DNA of 64,000 nucleotides from Lepidostoma basale (taxonomy: Eukaryota; Arthropoda; Insecta; Trichoptera; Lepidostomatidae). Where the stretch lies: contig JAHDVF020000192.1 of assembly GCA_022606425.2 (NCBI GenBank), forward strand, positions 1 to 64,000. Reading direction: 5' to 3'. The translations under genes were made by a program, and so were the position numbers. Shown here piece by piece: positions 31,698-42,194 of this stretch (position 1 is its first letter; every line of letters starts with the position of its first letter). The notes under the pieces are model-generated. The model did no database searches. It worked only from the letters and a program-made list of their open reading frames with translations, and had not been told where the DNA came from.

Positions 31698-34010
31698 ATA
31701 TTGCCATAGCCTGCAAATGGAAAAGGTCTCTGCTCGATGTTAGGAACAAGAGAGGGGCTGACGTAGACTCTGATCACCATTTGGTGCTGGCAGAGTTGCG
31801 TCTAAAGCTGGCTGTCCCTAAATCTCTCTCAAAGAGAGTAACGAGACGTTTCGATGTGACCAAGCTGCGGGATGAAGACGTCCGAAATGAGTACCAGTTG
31901 GAACTCGCTAACAGGTTCAGTGCTCTCGACGTTGCGGATATGGATACACACGAGGCATGGGGTCAGATCTCAGAGGTTTTCTCGGATGTTAATGGCAGAC
32001 TTTTGGGCCACAATACTAATAAGAAGAAGCCCTGGATGTCTGACGCCAGTTGGGGACTGATCGAGCGACGGAATGAAATAAATCAGCAACTGCTGCAGGC
32101 ACAGACTCGGGCAGAAAAGGAGACACTGCAGGAAGAACGTAAAGAATGTCGCAAATTTATAAAGCGACGCATCAGAGAGGACAAGCGCTTGTACATATCT
32201 AATTTGGCAAATCAAGCACAGTCTGCTGCAGCCCGGAAAAATTTTGGAGATGTGTACAAGATTACCAAGCAACTCTCTGGAGACGTTTTCTCGCATCGTG
32301 TTAATCGCCCTATTAGAGACAGGTTGGGAGTACCAATTGCCTCCTTAGACAAGCAGCTGGCTCGATGGCACGATCATTTCTCAGGCATCCTCAGCAATGT
32401 TCCAGACGCCGCAACTGCCCCACAAACAGAGGAACCCAATCAGCCCTTGCTGCAAATCGCTACTCACCCTCCTACGCAAACCGAAATAATGTCAGCAATC
32501 CGCTCTCTAAAGAACAATAAGGCTCCTGGCAGTGACGGGATTGTGGCTGAGATGCTCAAGGCAAGCGAGACCTCCTCAACGACCATCCTGGCCCCTCTGT
32601 TGGAACGCATATGGATCTCAGAGAGGCTGCCACCCGCCTGGAAGGAAGGACTCCTTGTAACAGTGCCCAAAAAGGGAGACCTGAGCAACTGTAACAACTG
32701 GAGGGGAATCACTATCCTTTCCGTGGTGACAAAGATCCTTGCGAGAATTATACTGAGGAGAATGACTAGTGCACTCGAAGGAGGTATGCGAGAGGAACAG
32801 GCTGGCTTCCGAAGTGGCCGGTCTTGCGTTGAGCACATAAATACACTCCGCATCATAATTGAAGAGGCCTCTGAATGGCAGTACAGCATGTACCTAACGT
32901 TCGTCGACTTTGAAAAGGCCTTCGATACATTATCGTGGACTTCAATCTGGTCAACTCTCATTAGCAGAGGAGTCCCACAGAAGATTGTGAATATCATCAG
33001 GGCAATGTATGACGGTTGTTCTTGTCGTGTAGTGCACCAGGGCAAACTCTCCGAGGCCATCAAACTGAGTGCGGGAGTGCGACAGGGATGTCTACTATCA
33101 CCCCTGCTCTTCATAGTGGTTCTGGAGGATGTGTTGCGCCGTTCTTTCGACGGTCCCCGTGGCATTCCATGGATGCGTGATACCCAGTTGGAGGATCTGG
33201 ATTATGCTGATGACCTCTGTTTGCTTTCGGTAAACCGGGTGGATGCGGAGCGGAAACTTTGTAGACTTCACGAGGAAGCGGCAAAAGTGGGTCTCAAGAT
33301 TAACATGTCCAAGACAGTAGACCTACGAGTGTCCACAAATGACTCCACCCCAATCTTGCTCCACGGTGTCCCCCTTGTGACCACGACCAGCTTCTGCTAC
33401 CTCGGTAGTATGATAGCAGGCTCGGGAGGTGCGGAGGAGGATGTAGCCAGCAGACTTAACAAGGCAAGGGGAGCTTTCGCTATGCTTCGCCCTGTATGGC
33501 GCTCCGGTATCATTTCGAGAAAGCTCAAGCTCCAAGTATTCAGAAGTAACGTTAAAAGCGTACTGCTGTATGGATGTGAGACTTGGAAGTCTACCGCAGA
33601 CGTTATTGGTAAACTCCAGGTGTTTATAAATAGGTGCCTTCGCTCAATATTCAAAATCTATTGGCCCCAAACAGTGTCAAATGCCGTTCTCTGGACCATG
33701 GCAGGCGAAAAGCCAATTAGAGAACAAGTCGCTAGGCGCAAGTGGCAGTGGATCGGTCACACTCTGAGACGGAACCCAGCCTGCATCGCTCAGGGCGCAC
33801 TAGACTGGTCCCCTATGGGGGGAAAGAGAAAGCGAGGCAGACCTAGAGCCACCTGGAGAAGAACCCTGCAGGACGAGGTTAAGGCAGCAGGTCTCACTTG
33901 GGACGATGTTAAGCATCAGGCATGCGATAGAGTCGGGTGGAGAAGATTCCTTGAGGCCCTATGCACCACGGAGGTGTGACAGGACAAAAAGAAGAAGAAG
34001 AAAGAAGAAG
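31698..34010 (+). mobile_element. LINE-B non-LTR retrotransposon, 5'-truncated, inserted in mariner
   Basis: A 2313-bp insert between exact 13-bp duplications. It starts inside the endonuclease domain, contains a full RT and ends with a short A/AAG-rich tail (aaaagaagaagaagaaagaa) after the stop codon. A second, 320-bp copy of its 3' end is at 8937-9258. The AAG-type tail is shared with LINE-C and LINE-D 3' ends at 20.43 and 50.79 kb. An RTE-like origin is my inference. Confidence 0.95.
31700..33979 (+). CDS. LINE-B endonuclease C-terminus plus reverse transcriptase (5'-truncated ORF, 759 codons)
   Basis: Open from the 5' junction with no stop. Residues 1-30 are the end of an APE-type endonuclease (LLDVRNKRGADVDSDHHLV; SDH is its catalytic signature). 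The RT follows: NNWRGITILSVVTKI and EEQAGFRSGRSC (fingers), MYLTFVDFEKAFDTLSW (catalytic motif A), GVRQGCLLSPLLF (motif B), LDYADDLCLL (motif C, YADD at 33203-33214) and FCYLGSMIAGSG. The C-terminal block is RRKWQWIGHTLRRNP and RKRGRPRATWRRTLQDEV. The enzyme would nick target DNA and copy its own RNA from the nick. Most of the endonuclease and the promoter are missing, so it cannot act alone. The lack of disabling mutations points to recent insertion. A downstream ATG-type start would not restore the endonuclease. Confidence 0.93.
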   Translation: MAIACKWKRSLLDVRNKRGADVDSDHHLVLAELRLKLAVPKSLSKRVTRRFDVTKLRDEDVRNEYQLELANRFSALDVADMDTHEAWGQISEVFSDVNGRLLGHNTNKKKPWMSDASWGLIERRNEINQQLLQAQTRAEKETLQEERKECRKFIKRRIREDKRLYISNLANQAQSAAARKNFGDVYKITKQLSGDVFSHRVNRPIRDRLGVPIASLDKQLARWHDHFSGILSNVPDAATAPQTEEPNQPLLQIATHPPTQTEIMSAIRSLKNNKAPGSDGIVAEMLKASETSSTTILAPLLERIWISERLPPAWKEGLLVTVPKKGDLSNCNNWRGITILSVVTKILARIILRRMTSALEGGMREEQAGFRSGRSCVEHINTLRIIIEEASEWQYSMYLTFVDFEKAFDTLSWTSIWSTLISRGVPQKIVNIIRAMYDGCSCRVVHQGKLSEAIKLSAGVRQGCLLSPLLFIVVLEDVLRRSFDGPRGIPWMRDTQLEDLDYADDLCLLSVNRVDAERKLCRLHEEAAKVGLKINMSKTVDLRVSTNDSTPILLHGVPLVTTTSFCYLGSMIAGSGGAEEDVASRLNKARGAFAMLRPVWRSGIISRKLKLQVFRSNVKSVLLYGCETWKSTADVIGKLQVFINRCLRSIFKIYWPQTVSNAVLWTMAGEKPIREQVARRKWQWIGHTLRRNPACIAQGALDWSPMGGKRKRGRPRATWRRTLQDEVKAAGLTWDDVKHQACDRVGWRRFLEALCTTEV

Positions 34011-34023
34011 ACGAGTTGAAGCC
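34011..34023 (+). repeat. Target-site duplication of LINE-B, right copy
   Basis: acgagttgaagcc, identical to 31685-31697. Confidence 0.95.
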
Positions 34024-34687
34024 GAGAGATGTTGAACGGCTTTTGTGTGTTTGTGAATAGCTGCTTGCAAGGCAAAGACGGAAGGGATTTCTGCATCGCA
34101 TTGTGACTGGGGACGAGAAATGGGTTCATTACGATAATCCGAAGCGCAGAAAATCATGGGGATATCCCAGCCATGCTTCCACGTCGACGGCCAAACCGAA
34201 TATTCACGGTTCCAAGGTTATGCTCAGTATTTGGTGGGATCAGCTCGGCGTAGTGTATTATGAGTTGTTAAAACCGACTGAAACAATCACAGGCGATCGT
34301 TATCGAACGCAATTAATGCGTTTGAGCCGAGCATTGAAAGACAAACGGCCGCAATACAACAAGAGACATGATAAAGTGATTTTACAGCATGACAATGCTC
34401 GACCCCATGTTGCGAAAGTGGTCAAGACATACTTGGAAACTTTGAAATGGGAAGTCCTACCCCACCCGCCGTATTCTCCAGACGTTGCTCCCTCGGACTA
34501 TCACTTGTTTCGATCAATGGCACACGGCCTAGCTGACCAGCACTTCCGGTCTTATGAAGAAGTAAAAAATTGGATCGATTCGTGGATCGCTTCAAAAGAT
34601 GACCAGTTTTTTCAACGCGGGATTCGTATGCTGCCCGAAAGATGGGAGAAAGTAGTGGCCAGCGATGGGCAATACTTTGAATCATAA
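34024..34687 (+). pseudogene. mariner transposase, catalytic part
   Basis: Continues the transposase frame exactly. A TAG stop at 34058-34060 (residue 138) interrupts it, in a stretch where mariner proteins usually have Gln. The RNase H-like catalytic domain follows: IVTGDEKWVHYDNPKRRKSW (first Asp at 34112-34114), QHDNARPH (second Asp, 34391-34393), YSPDVAPSDYHLFRSM (third Asp, 34496-34498) and the C-terminal GIRMLPERWEKVVASDGQYF. All three metal-binding Asp and the WVHYDNP-like box are kept. The 3' leader to the TIR is 43 bp. Confidence 0.95.
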
Positions 34688-34730
34688 ATGTATAACCAGT
34701 TTTTTACGATAAAGCCTCGAATTTCGGAAA

Positions 34731-34760
34731 AAAACGGCGGAAGCAAAGTTATACACCTAA
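34731..34760 (-). repeat. mariner right terminal inverted repeat
   Basis: Exact reverse complement of 31148-31177; TA at 34761-34762. Confidence 0.97.
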
Positions 34761-34764
34761 TATA

Positions 34765-35835
34765 ATATGCGAAAATAGCCCTGGTAAGTACATTTATCAT
34801 TCAAATATAAGTTTGTAACTAAAAAAATGATTAGAAATATTCGCGCCGTATTTGACGGTACATTTCGTATTTGACCGAGCCGTAATGAAAGGGTTAAGAA
34901 GTGGATTTTATTTTATGAAATACGAGTATAATTAATTATTTAAAAAATAGCACTGGATACATCAAATTGATTTATTTACTATTTAAATTTTTTTTGTTTC
35001 TAGTATTTTGGCAACCCTTCTCGAAATACATCACGATCATATTTGACATCACAGGAATCTTTTTATCCGATTTGAAAAAGGAATTTCACACCGTAAATCG
35101 TATTCTGGAAATCTGACACTCTTATCAGTTACGTCATATTCTGTAGAATATTCACTTGATCGTTTATGAATCAATTTGTACGATATCAATTTTTATACAT
35201 TATTGCGCATCGCGGAAGAAGTTTTAACATTATTTCCTTATGATTTTCAATTCGTATCCTGCCAATTGGATTTTTGCATGGTAGCACAATCAAATGTGTT
35301 ACGCGTGGGCCTACATGCATATATTTAAAAATATATTTTTACATAGTTGAATACTTAATAATTTCATTTTTATAATTTATTTCCCAATTTCTAAAATATT
35401 CCTTATTATTTATGATCTAGTACAAAACACTTTCTTTTCCAGTTTTTCTTGGTTTTTCACTAAAGCATTGTATTAAATCATTACGTATTAGAAAGTGTGC
35501 TAAAAATAATAATATCGCAATATTACATGCGCGTAAATATAAAGAATTAAAACGAAAAACTTTTATGTCAAGCAAGTATTGGGGATACGTAGTGTTTTTA
35601 TTTTTATAAATGAAGATGAAATATTACAAGACAAATTTATTCAATACTTATATTATTGGTTATTATCATTCTAAGAAAACACGATCGTTTTCTTATATCT
35701 TATATCAGCCTTAAGACGCAGTTTTAAATATAATACAATAAATGTTTGTTCTTATTGTCGTTTGTAATTACATTATAAGAATTTATAAGAGAAACATAAA
35801 AAACCATGAAGATCAAAAATTAGAAAGAATCATAA
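34765..35835. other. AT-rich stretch; repeat 'R3' at 35515-35670
   Basis: 35515-35670 (gtaaatataaagaattaaaa, caagcaagtatt, tacgtagtgtttttattttt) recurs at 38527-38672 next to a LINE-A copy. No gene. Confidence 0.5.
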
Positions 35836-35837
35836 CA

Positions 35838-36012
35838 TTGATATTGCATCCCTGAGGCAACTTACATTATCACGAAATATGTCGACCTCCGAGGCGACCC
35901 GATTAAGCAATAATATTGCCTTACCCACAGGCATAACCATTGGCAGGTTGGTTCTGCAGCGCGGCAAATAAAACAATCTGTTGTCTTTGACGAAGGTAAT
36001 TATCAGGGACAA
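35838..36012 (-). pseudogene. LINE-H RT C-terminal tail (fragment)
   Basis: The frame reads RLFYLPRCRTNLPMVMPVGK and AILLLNRVASEVDIFRDNVS, matching in pattern the fragment at 1053-1245 (RTN...MP...LLN.V..DVDI). Only the last about 55 residues of an RT are represented. Confidence 0.5.
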
Positions 36013-36117
36013 ATAGACCTTCATCACTCAGGACATCCGAGTTTTGTATATGGCCGCGAATCAGCTGAAAGAAGTGAACTCCTACGTGGATATTCCTCGT
36101 TCTCTCCTAAGATTATT

Positions 36118-36205
36118 TGAGTCTGGTAGTTGTCTAGAGGTTTCGCTTGCTTTCTGATCCGGAGGACTCAGGTTCAAGACTGAACATGACCCGTTTAATT
36201 TTTAT
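36118..36205 (+). repeat. tRNA-headed SINE (family S2), head only
   Basis: Box A-like 'tggtagttgtctagaggt' and box B-like 'ggttcaagactgaacatgac' stand about 45 bp apart, as in a pol III promoter. Related antisense heads are at 56545-56640, 39180-39215 and 26355-26395. Confidence 0.6.
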
Positions 36206-36209
36206 AATA

Positions 36210-36690
36210 ACGAAAGATTTTTGCACAATTTCTAGTTTATATTATAAACTCTGATACCATTGATGTAAATCGTTGGTATTAAAAAGCCTTTATTTTTAAT
36301 TCATAGTATTTTTATTTTTTTTATGATTTATTTATACGATTTAATTTGGGAGTATCGTGAGAGGACTCTCATTACTGATACCCCACTATTTATGACATAA
36401 TACGAGTACATAAACGTAAGCCATCACCGGAGAAAATAATGTATAATATATGTGTTAAGTCTGAAGCAAACGGCACTACGATTTTGTTTGATCAACTGCT
36501 TGGATGCTATACCGTGCCGCCGTCAACCCCCATTAGCTTTGGTTCGTAATTCTAGATTCGCTCAAGTACCAAGGCGTGATAACATGTCACCAACAAGGTT
36601 TCCTCAGCTTTGCCATTACCGTGTTTACATGTCAAGTCATTCATATTTACGAGTACCCGATACTATTAAGTTTTAACCATCCTTATCCCA
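36210..36690. other. No gene called
   Basis: A 74-codon frame at 36452-36676 (QVPRRDNMSPTRFPQLCHYR) is LINE-tail-like in flavour, but I cannot place it in a family. Confidence 0.3.
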
Positions 36691-37000
36691 TCCTGTATCT
36701 CAACCCCAATGCCATATCGGTCCCCACCCAAGGCCACCGGCTCCCGCCCAAGGCCACTCTTGTCCCTTGGTTCCATATCCAGGACCAGCCGGCCCCCACC
36801 CAAGGCCACTCCCTGTCACCACCCCTCGGTCTCCACCCTAGACCTCGGCCCCTTTACAAGGTCATCCCCGACCCCTCCACACTCCTCCATACCCGGGTCG
36901 TCAGGTCCAAATGTCGGACATAACCCACTACATCCACCAAGTAACCCTCCCCTCACCATCCAACAATATCCAACTTCATCTCCAAGAAAGAAATTTCCAA
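36690..37000. other. C-rich, G-poor low-complexity stretch
   Basis: Strong strand asymmetry, with 'cccacccaaggccac'-type units at about 36722, 36745 and 36795. The open frames across it (36576-36923, 36709-37062) reflect this composition and are not called as genes. Confidence 0.6.
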
Positions 37001-37002
37001 CA

Positions 37003-37330
37003 TGTGGGGGAGCAATAGCCTTCGGGCTGGTACTCCCGAAAAGACAATATCTTAGATCTTAGACTATTAAGTTTTAAAGATAATAATTTCAAATGAGTTC
37101 GAAGACCTTTATAGACTTACATGGAGTGTTTGTAAACCAATATATGATTTAACCATAAGGATTTAGTAAACTAACAATAAAGTGTTGTATATTATTATTT
37201 TTTGTTAGCAAATATTGGGGTATTTCTCTCTCGTTGCCCGTTTCGGGCACAGCTTAGTGAAAATCCTATTTGAATTGATACCTAAGTGGTTATTGATTAT
37301 TCGGGCCAACCTTCGAATAATCATATAACA
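37003..37330 (+). repeat. Possible LTR
   Basis: Starts TGTGGGGGAGCAATAG, contains a polyadenylation signal (aataaa near 37178) and ends ..catataACA. It is followed by 'actgtggcaccattttggca', which could be a primer-binding site and the start of a leader. TG..CA ends and the 328-bp length suit an insect LTR retrotransposon, but no partner LTR or gag/pol frame is in the window. Confidence 0.35.
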
Positions 37331-37520
37331 ACTGTGGCACCATTTTGGCAAACCCAAAAACAACAGGCTTTATTCCGGGTAACGTTTCCGTAAGTGGACT
37401 TTGATCGACCGCCTGTACACCCGCTGTACCGCGCGTACCCGAACCAAATCCTTTTTGTACTTGCGACTGAGGATTTCAAATCCTCTCAACGCTTTGACCG
37501 AGAGACATATTTCGGATGTT

Positions 37521-37865
37521 AGAGTTCATTCACAAATTGAAAGAAGATTGTAAATGTGTTAGTGCGTGTGCGTACGCGTAATGAGTAGGGATGGGCAAAA
37601 CGACTCATCTCAGGGATCTGATCTGAACGGATCGCTCAGCAGAGTGAGTCGACTCTTTTTAACGACTGACGACTCACTAAAATCAGATTTGTAACTCCAA
37701 ACATTTTAGTGAGTCGTCAGTCGTGAAAAAGAGTCGACTCACTCTGCTGAGCGATCCGTTCAGATCAGATCCCTGAGATGAGTTGTTTTGCCCATCCCTA
37801 CTCATTTCGTGTACGCACACGCACTAACACATTTACAATCTTCTTTCAATTTGTGAATGAACTCT
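37521..37865. repeat. 345-bp palindrome (fold-back element)
   Basis: Two arms of about 160 bp are nearly perfect reverse complements around a 20-bp centre at about 37683-37703. The outer ends are agagttcattcacaaattg and its complement. It has no ORF and does not contain the ribozyme-like core found in other palindromes here. Confidence 0.9.
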
Positions 37866-37924
37866 ACTATACATATAGTACGTCATCTATACAAATAAAA
37901 GAATTTTTCTATTTCTAAAAAAGC

Positions 37925-38493
37925 TAAAACTAACTAACTGACTAACCCGTAAATATAAAGAACTAAACTAACTAACTAACTAACCATCACGCCGTCTCCC
38001 CGAAGGGGTAGGCAGAAAGAATGGACTGCCACACTTTTCTTTCCTGACATATTTCTCTCCCTTCCTCAACATTCATACATCATTCATACATTCAATATTT
38101 GATTTATTTGATCGCGCCACGTTTTCCTCGGTCTTCCTCTATTTCTGGTTCCATTTACATCATTAACATATAATTTTTTTACCATTCTTTCTTCATTCAT
38201 TCTTTCCATATGTCCAAACCATCTTAATGATCCTTTCATTATTTTGTTCATGACACCATCATTCGCACCGCATTCACTTCTTATATTTTCATTCGACACT
38301 CTATCATACAGAGTATCCACACATTCGTCTAAGAGATCTCATTTCTACTGCATTTATTCTACTTTCATCCTTCTTTTGCCAGTTCCATGCTTCGCTTCCA
38401 TACATAAGGGTCGGTAGAAAAACACCATTGTGCACTGCCATTCTAGCTTTTTTTGATAGGTTTTTGTTTGCGATGACAACTTTAAGTGCACAA
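37925..38493 (-). pseudogene. LINE-A copy with a TTAG tail, beside repeat R3
   Basis: Tail arrays at 37925-37946 and 37966-37985 flank a fragment of R3 (gtaaatataaagaactaaa). Frames 38084-38320 and 38304-38570 together cover VFLPTLMYGSEAWNWQKKDE, SLRRMCGY, NENIRSECGAND and RNRGRPRKTWRDQINQI. About 45 bp are lost before 38084. R3 resumes at 38527, which suggests the element landed inside an R3 copy. Confidence 0.8.
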
Positions 38494-38672
38494 ATTTCTA
38501 AAGTTTCAAAATTTCTAAATTTTTTAAATAAATGTAAAGAATTAAAATGAAAAATTATTATATCAAGCAAGTATTGCCCATACGTAGTGTTTTTATTTTT
38601 TATAAATGAAGATGAAATATAACAAGCGAAATTCTAATAAATCTTTATTCAATACTCTTATTAATTTTCTTC

Positions 38673-39058
38673 ACGCCGTCTCTCCGAAGGGATAGACAGA
38701 AGGATTGGGCTGCCATACTTTTCTTTCCTGACATGCTTCTCTCGATTTCTCAACATTCATACATCATGTCTTAATTCGCTAGAAGTTTAGCACGAAATAT
38801 AATACGTTTTAGGCAAGTGTGACAGATGTGAGAAATTTTGCAACCGGCTCAACATTCATACATCGTGTCATGCACCTACATCGATTTCTCCGACTCCTCA
38901 CGTGACCGACATTCAATATTTTATTTATTTGATCGTGTCACTTTTTTTCCGTCTTCCTCTATTTCTAGTTACATTTAAATCATTAACATAGAGGTTTTTT
39001 TACCATTATTTCTTCATTCATTCATTCCATGTGTCCAAATAATCTTAATCATACAAAA
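38673..39058 (-). pseudogene. LINE-A copy interrupted by a 77-bp insert
   Basis: Begins with the GETA-type stop block (no tail) and runs to the NEVMVK.MERM region. It is split at 38771-38847 by unrelated sequence (separate entry). The two halves overlap by a repeated 22-bp stretch. Frames are broken. Confidence 0.75.
38749..38869. mobile_element. 77-bp insert with 22-bp target duplication
   Basis: 38749-38770 and 38848-38869 are the same 22 bases of LINE-A (ctcaacattcatacatc then a/g then tgtc; one mismatch). The 77 bp between match nothing else here. It could be a tiny 5'-truncated retrotransposon end, or a filler inserted during break repair. Confidence 0.75.
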
Positions 39059-39059
39059 T

Positions 39060-40290
39060 TTCGCTTTATCACCTTTTAGGAGGTTCCCATGGAAGACCCC
39101 ATAAAAAATGTTAGGAATACAACAACATTAAGTAGGTGTTGAACCTATTTGAATGCAATTTATTTATTTGTTTTTGTAAGCATCCTGTCCCCTAGACCAC
39201 CATCCGAAAAAATAATGATTTGTTTTTACTAACAAATTAAAAAATAAATTATACATAATAATTTTTAAATAAAAATTGCGTAAATATAATTTATTGACAT
39301 TTAATGTTGTTAATTGAAATTATTTGGTATAAGTTATTTGTAGATGATGAAAATTTAAATTATAACAATGTGTACATTAATTAGGTTCTAAAAACCTGTT
39401 GTATACAAAAGGAAAAAAAAACTGAAAACTTCGCTAATTAATAATTAAATGTAATCAACTAATAAATATTTTATAATTATGTTTAGTTTCATTCCAATTG
39501 TTTTAGTTTTGACCGGTTTTAGCCACTCGCTGCCAACTTCTAGTCAAGATAATGAAGGTCAAAGTTATTCTATTTATGTTACATACATTTTTACTTTAAG
39601 GCCCTTTATCCATTGCGGCGTGCCTGTAAGTGGGTCTTTCTGGAGCTAAATATAAAAAATGCATATGTAATCAATTTATATTATAAAGAACATCCCTCGA
39701 AAATAATTTTATAGTTTAAACTGATTTCTAACCCTTGCCCTGCCCAGGAAGTTAGACAGGAGCGGATCAGTGGATACTAATTAGTTGGCGAGATTAAAGC
39801 AAAATAAGTGACTCGATATAAAGTTCATCGGTTGTTTTTACCTTAAAGGGAGGTGGATCTGTGACGTCACTAGCAGTTTATTAGCCAAGTGGGAGGGGTG
39901 GGCGGGAGAAGGGGGACGAGTTAGTTTGCGGCCTTTTTGGCCACTTATTGGCTGAGCTCCCAGCCAGCTTGACCCCTGTACTCGAGGGTATCGCTTTTAC
40001 CGTATGAGGTATACCCATTTGGGGATATTGGCAGTAAAGGGTTAAACGCTCGTAATTCATGCGTTATTTCTCATCATACGGGGATGTGAGGGTTACCTTT
40101 TGAATTGGTAATGCTAAATTTGTTATTTATTGCCTTATCAATTATTTTGTACTTTAGCGAGCATATTTATAGCTGCAACGCATTTCAAAATTGACTTATT
40201 TTTGCATACAGAAAACCGAAGTTAATTAATTACAAGTATTTAATAGAATAAAATAGTATTTTTTCTAGTAGTTTTATTTTATTTTATGCG
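39060..40290. other. No gene; S2 SINE remnant and repeat-poor block
   Basis: 39175-39215 matches the S2 head in antisense (cctgtcccctagaccaccat). 39740-40080 is GC-richer and repeat-poor, with a G-rich run (gggaggggtgggcgggagaa) and an inverted CCAAT box (attggct). No ORF, so it may be regulatory; low confidence. Confidence 0.35.
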
Positions 40291-40293
40291 AAT

Positions 40294-40324
40294 GACATGT
40301 TTCGCCTTAGATGAACATTATCAA
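40294..40324 (-). ncRNA. Hammerhead-like module, TTGATAA subfamily
   Basis: Minus strand: AT, TTGATAA, T, a weak hairpin (GTT..GGC), GAAA, ACATGT and C, AT. Core and stem III are intact relative to the subfamily; stem II is altered. Confidence 0.45.
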
Positions 40325-40404
40325 ATGTTTTATTTTTGAAACGTTTGATATTGCCTTTTTTTTTCAAGTTTATTGCATTAGCTAAACTGAATAGCTACTT
40401 CTTC

Positions 40405-40690
40405 TCCGGTCTCAATCTAATGATTGGTATGCAGCAAGGCGACGCATCTCCTCTACCACTTCGCTCGGTCTTCGGCAACTCTCTTCAACTCCGCATAAGA
40501 GGTGCAGCCCAAATCTCGGCAAATCTGGTCTAGGTACTCTTGGCGAGGTCGTCTTCTGCAAATCGATCCCTCGACCATTCCCTCCAACACATAATGCAGG
40601 AAACATTCGCAACACATGACCAATCCATCTTGCGCGCCTCTCCGCTATAGTGTTCAACACGTGCCTACTCTCTTCAATAGCTACGTCGAA
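40405..40690 (-). pseudogene. LINE-F RT C-terminus
   Basis: The minus strand gives NTIAERRARWIGHVLRM and, after frame changes, LDQICRDLGC.SYAELKRVAED and W. It matches in layout the plus-strand copy at 42195-42500 (SERRARCIGLVIRQ, SYADLKRVAQDREEW). Confidence 0.65.
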
Positions 40691-40877
40691 CTTTTAATGT
40701 CGGTCCATTATAGATCATTTTTCTATTTGAATTTATAATTTATAATTTATATTATTCCCTGAACAATTGTGTAAATCTATTCTTACTCCCTTGGCCGTAC
40801 AATTCTTGGGGAGTTTTAGCCTCCTTGATGATTTTATTAGGATTAATACAATTGAAAATGTCTATTAATGTCTTCAT

Positions 40878-40908
40878 TAGGTAATGCTTTGGCAGTGCGA
40901 AACATGTA
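40878..40908 (+). ncRNA. Hammerhead-like module, TTGATAA subfamily (degenerate)
   Basis: TAGGTAA, T, a GC-closed hairpin, GAAA, ACATGT, A. Two core changes; probably inactive. Confidence 0.3.
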
Positions 40909-40909
40909 A

Positions 40910-42190
40910 TACCCATCAAATAATTTACAGTTTATATTTAAAACATTATTTTGGACGTAGATTTTTTGTTTGTTCAAGAATCAATTACCTACTATCTAAT
41001 AGAAATTGTCCAAACTAGACGCATGTGTGTTATCATTTTCATTGCGGTTTACTTTTACATAAAACGAAAATTTTACAAAGTTTCTAAACATTGAACTTTT
41101 AGACGGAATTTTCACATAGGAATTATAAGATTTTTTTTGTGTACAAGAAAGTTTTTGATAGAGTCGTTTTATTCATCCAGAAATAAAAAGATGAAGCGAA
41201 TTACGAATCTTTACTACGCCACTTTCCGTTATATAATATATGACAATTTTTATAATTTCCTTTCAAAACTGATATTTAGATTCCCGATAGGGAAAACTTG
41301 TTCTATTCAATATCTTGTAGAATATAAATAATAATAAATGTAGTAATCATTTTTTTTAAACGTACATTTTGATTTTCACACATAAGCACAAAATTCCTTC
41401 ACATCCTTACCCCACAATAAAAGACCTCTCAAATTACGACCCAAACACCTCCAGCCACCACAAGCGCCCAAAATCGATCCTCCTTCAGAGGAACACTCCT
41501 GTCATTTGAGTGCAAATCATGCCCCCGCATAAACCAACAACCCACCAAATCACCTTCCAACAATGTTTTCATCAGACGTAAGAGGAATAGCCACATGAAC
41601 TGAACCTCTGAAAGCCAGAAGATTCAATTCCGCAGCTCCGCTAATATGACGAGATTGGTGTATTCCGCCACGACATAAAATACTTTTATTTTATTGTGAA
41701 TACAATATTTTTTATATGTATTTGTATGTGTATGTATTTAGCGTGTGTTTATTACAATACTGTTAGCGTAACATGATAGCACACAAACAAATCCACTTAC
41801 ACACGCTCGCATTCGGCCAGAGCAAAGCAAACTCCCTTTTATTTGGCCAACAGACCCCGGCGGCGAGTGGAGCCCTTCCCGCCAAAAGAAAACGAAATGA
41901 GCATTACACACAGAAAAGTTACCCCGAGTTACTCTCCACTCACTATACTCTAGCACTCTAGTGAGTATCGTGAATACAATAATGTGTGAAAACTTTAATA
42001 TATCATCATCAAATATGATAATTACAAATAATTAGATTCCAATTATATGTGTAGGTTATGTTTTCGCCATATTCTTCTTCTCTCTTAGTTCTAAGGGGAC
42101 CTCGACCGCTTCCAAATTTTTAATCCAACTGTCCTAAGACCTGGATTTCCACTCCTGGAGTCTGACTCTAACGTCCAACCAAAGAAGCCG
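40910..42190. other. No gene recognised
   Basis: AT-rich to 41370, then a C-rich stretch (41390-41650) and a moderate-complexity stretch (41770-41960). The ORFs have no motifs. Confidence 0.4.
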
Positions 42191-42194
42191 CGAT

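Larger units (their letters stand above)
31148..34760 (+). mobile_element. mariner (DD34D) element, split by LINE-B
   Basis: Perfect 30-bp terminal inverted repeats at 31148-31177 and 34731-34760 are flanked by the TA duplication at 31146-31147 and 34761-34762. Without the LINE-B and one copy of its target duplication the element is 1287 bp, the normal mariner size. The transposase would be 346 codons with catalytic aspartates at residues 156, 249 and 284 (34 residues between the last two), the spacing of the mariner family. It is inactive because of the LINE-B insertion and an independent TAG codon at 34058-34060. Subfamily not determined. Confidence 0.96.

Noticed and set aside
32464..33165. 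233-codon minus-strand ORF opposite LINE-B
   Set aside because: Antisense shadow of the RT frame; translation has no motif.
36576..37062. Two overlapping Pro-rich ORFs as proteins
   Set aside because: They result from the C-rich, G-poor composition, which removes stop codons; frames overlap without motif support.
39600..39630. Micro-exon between 'actttaag' and 'gtaagtgg'
   Set aside because: Only 25 nt, a poor acceptor, and no frame or conservation evidence.
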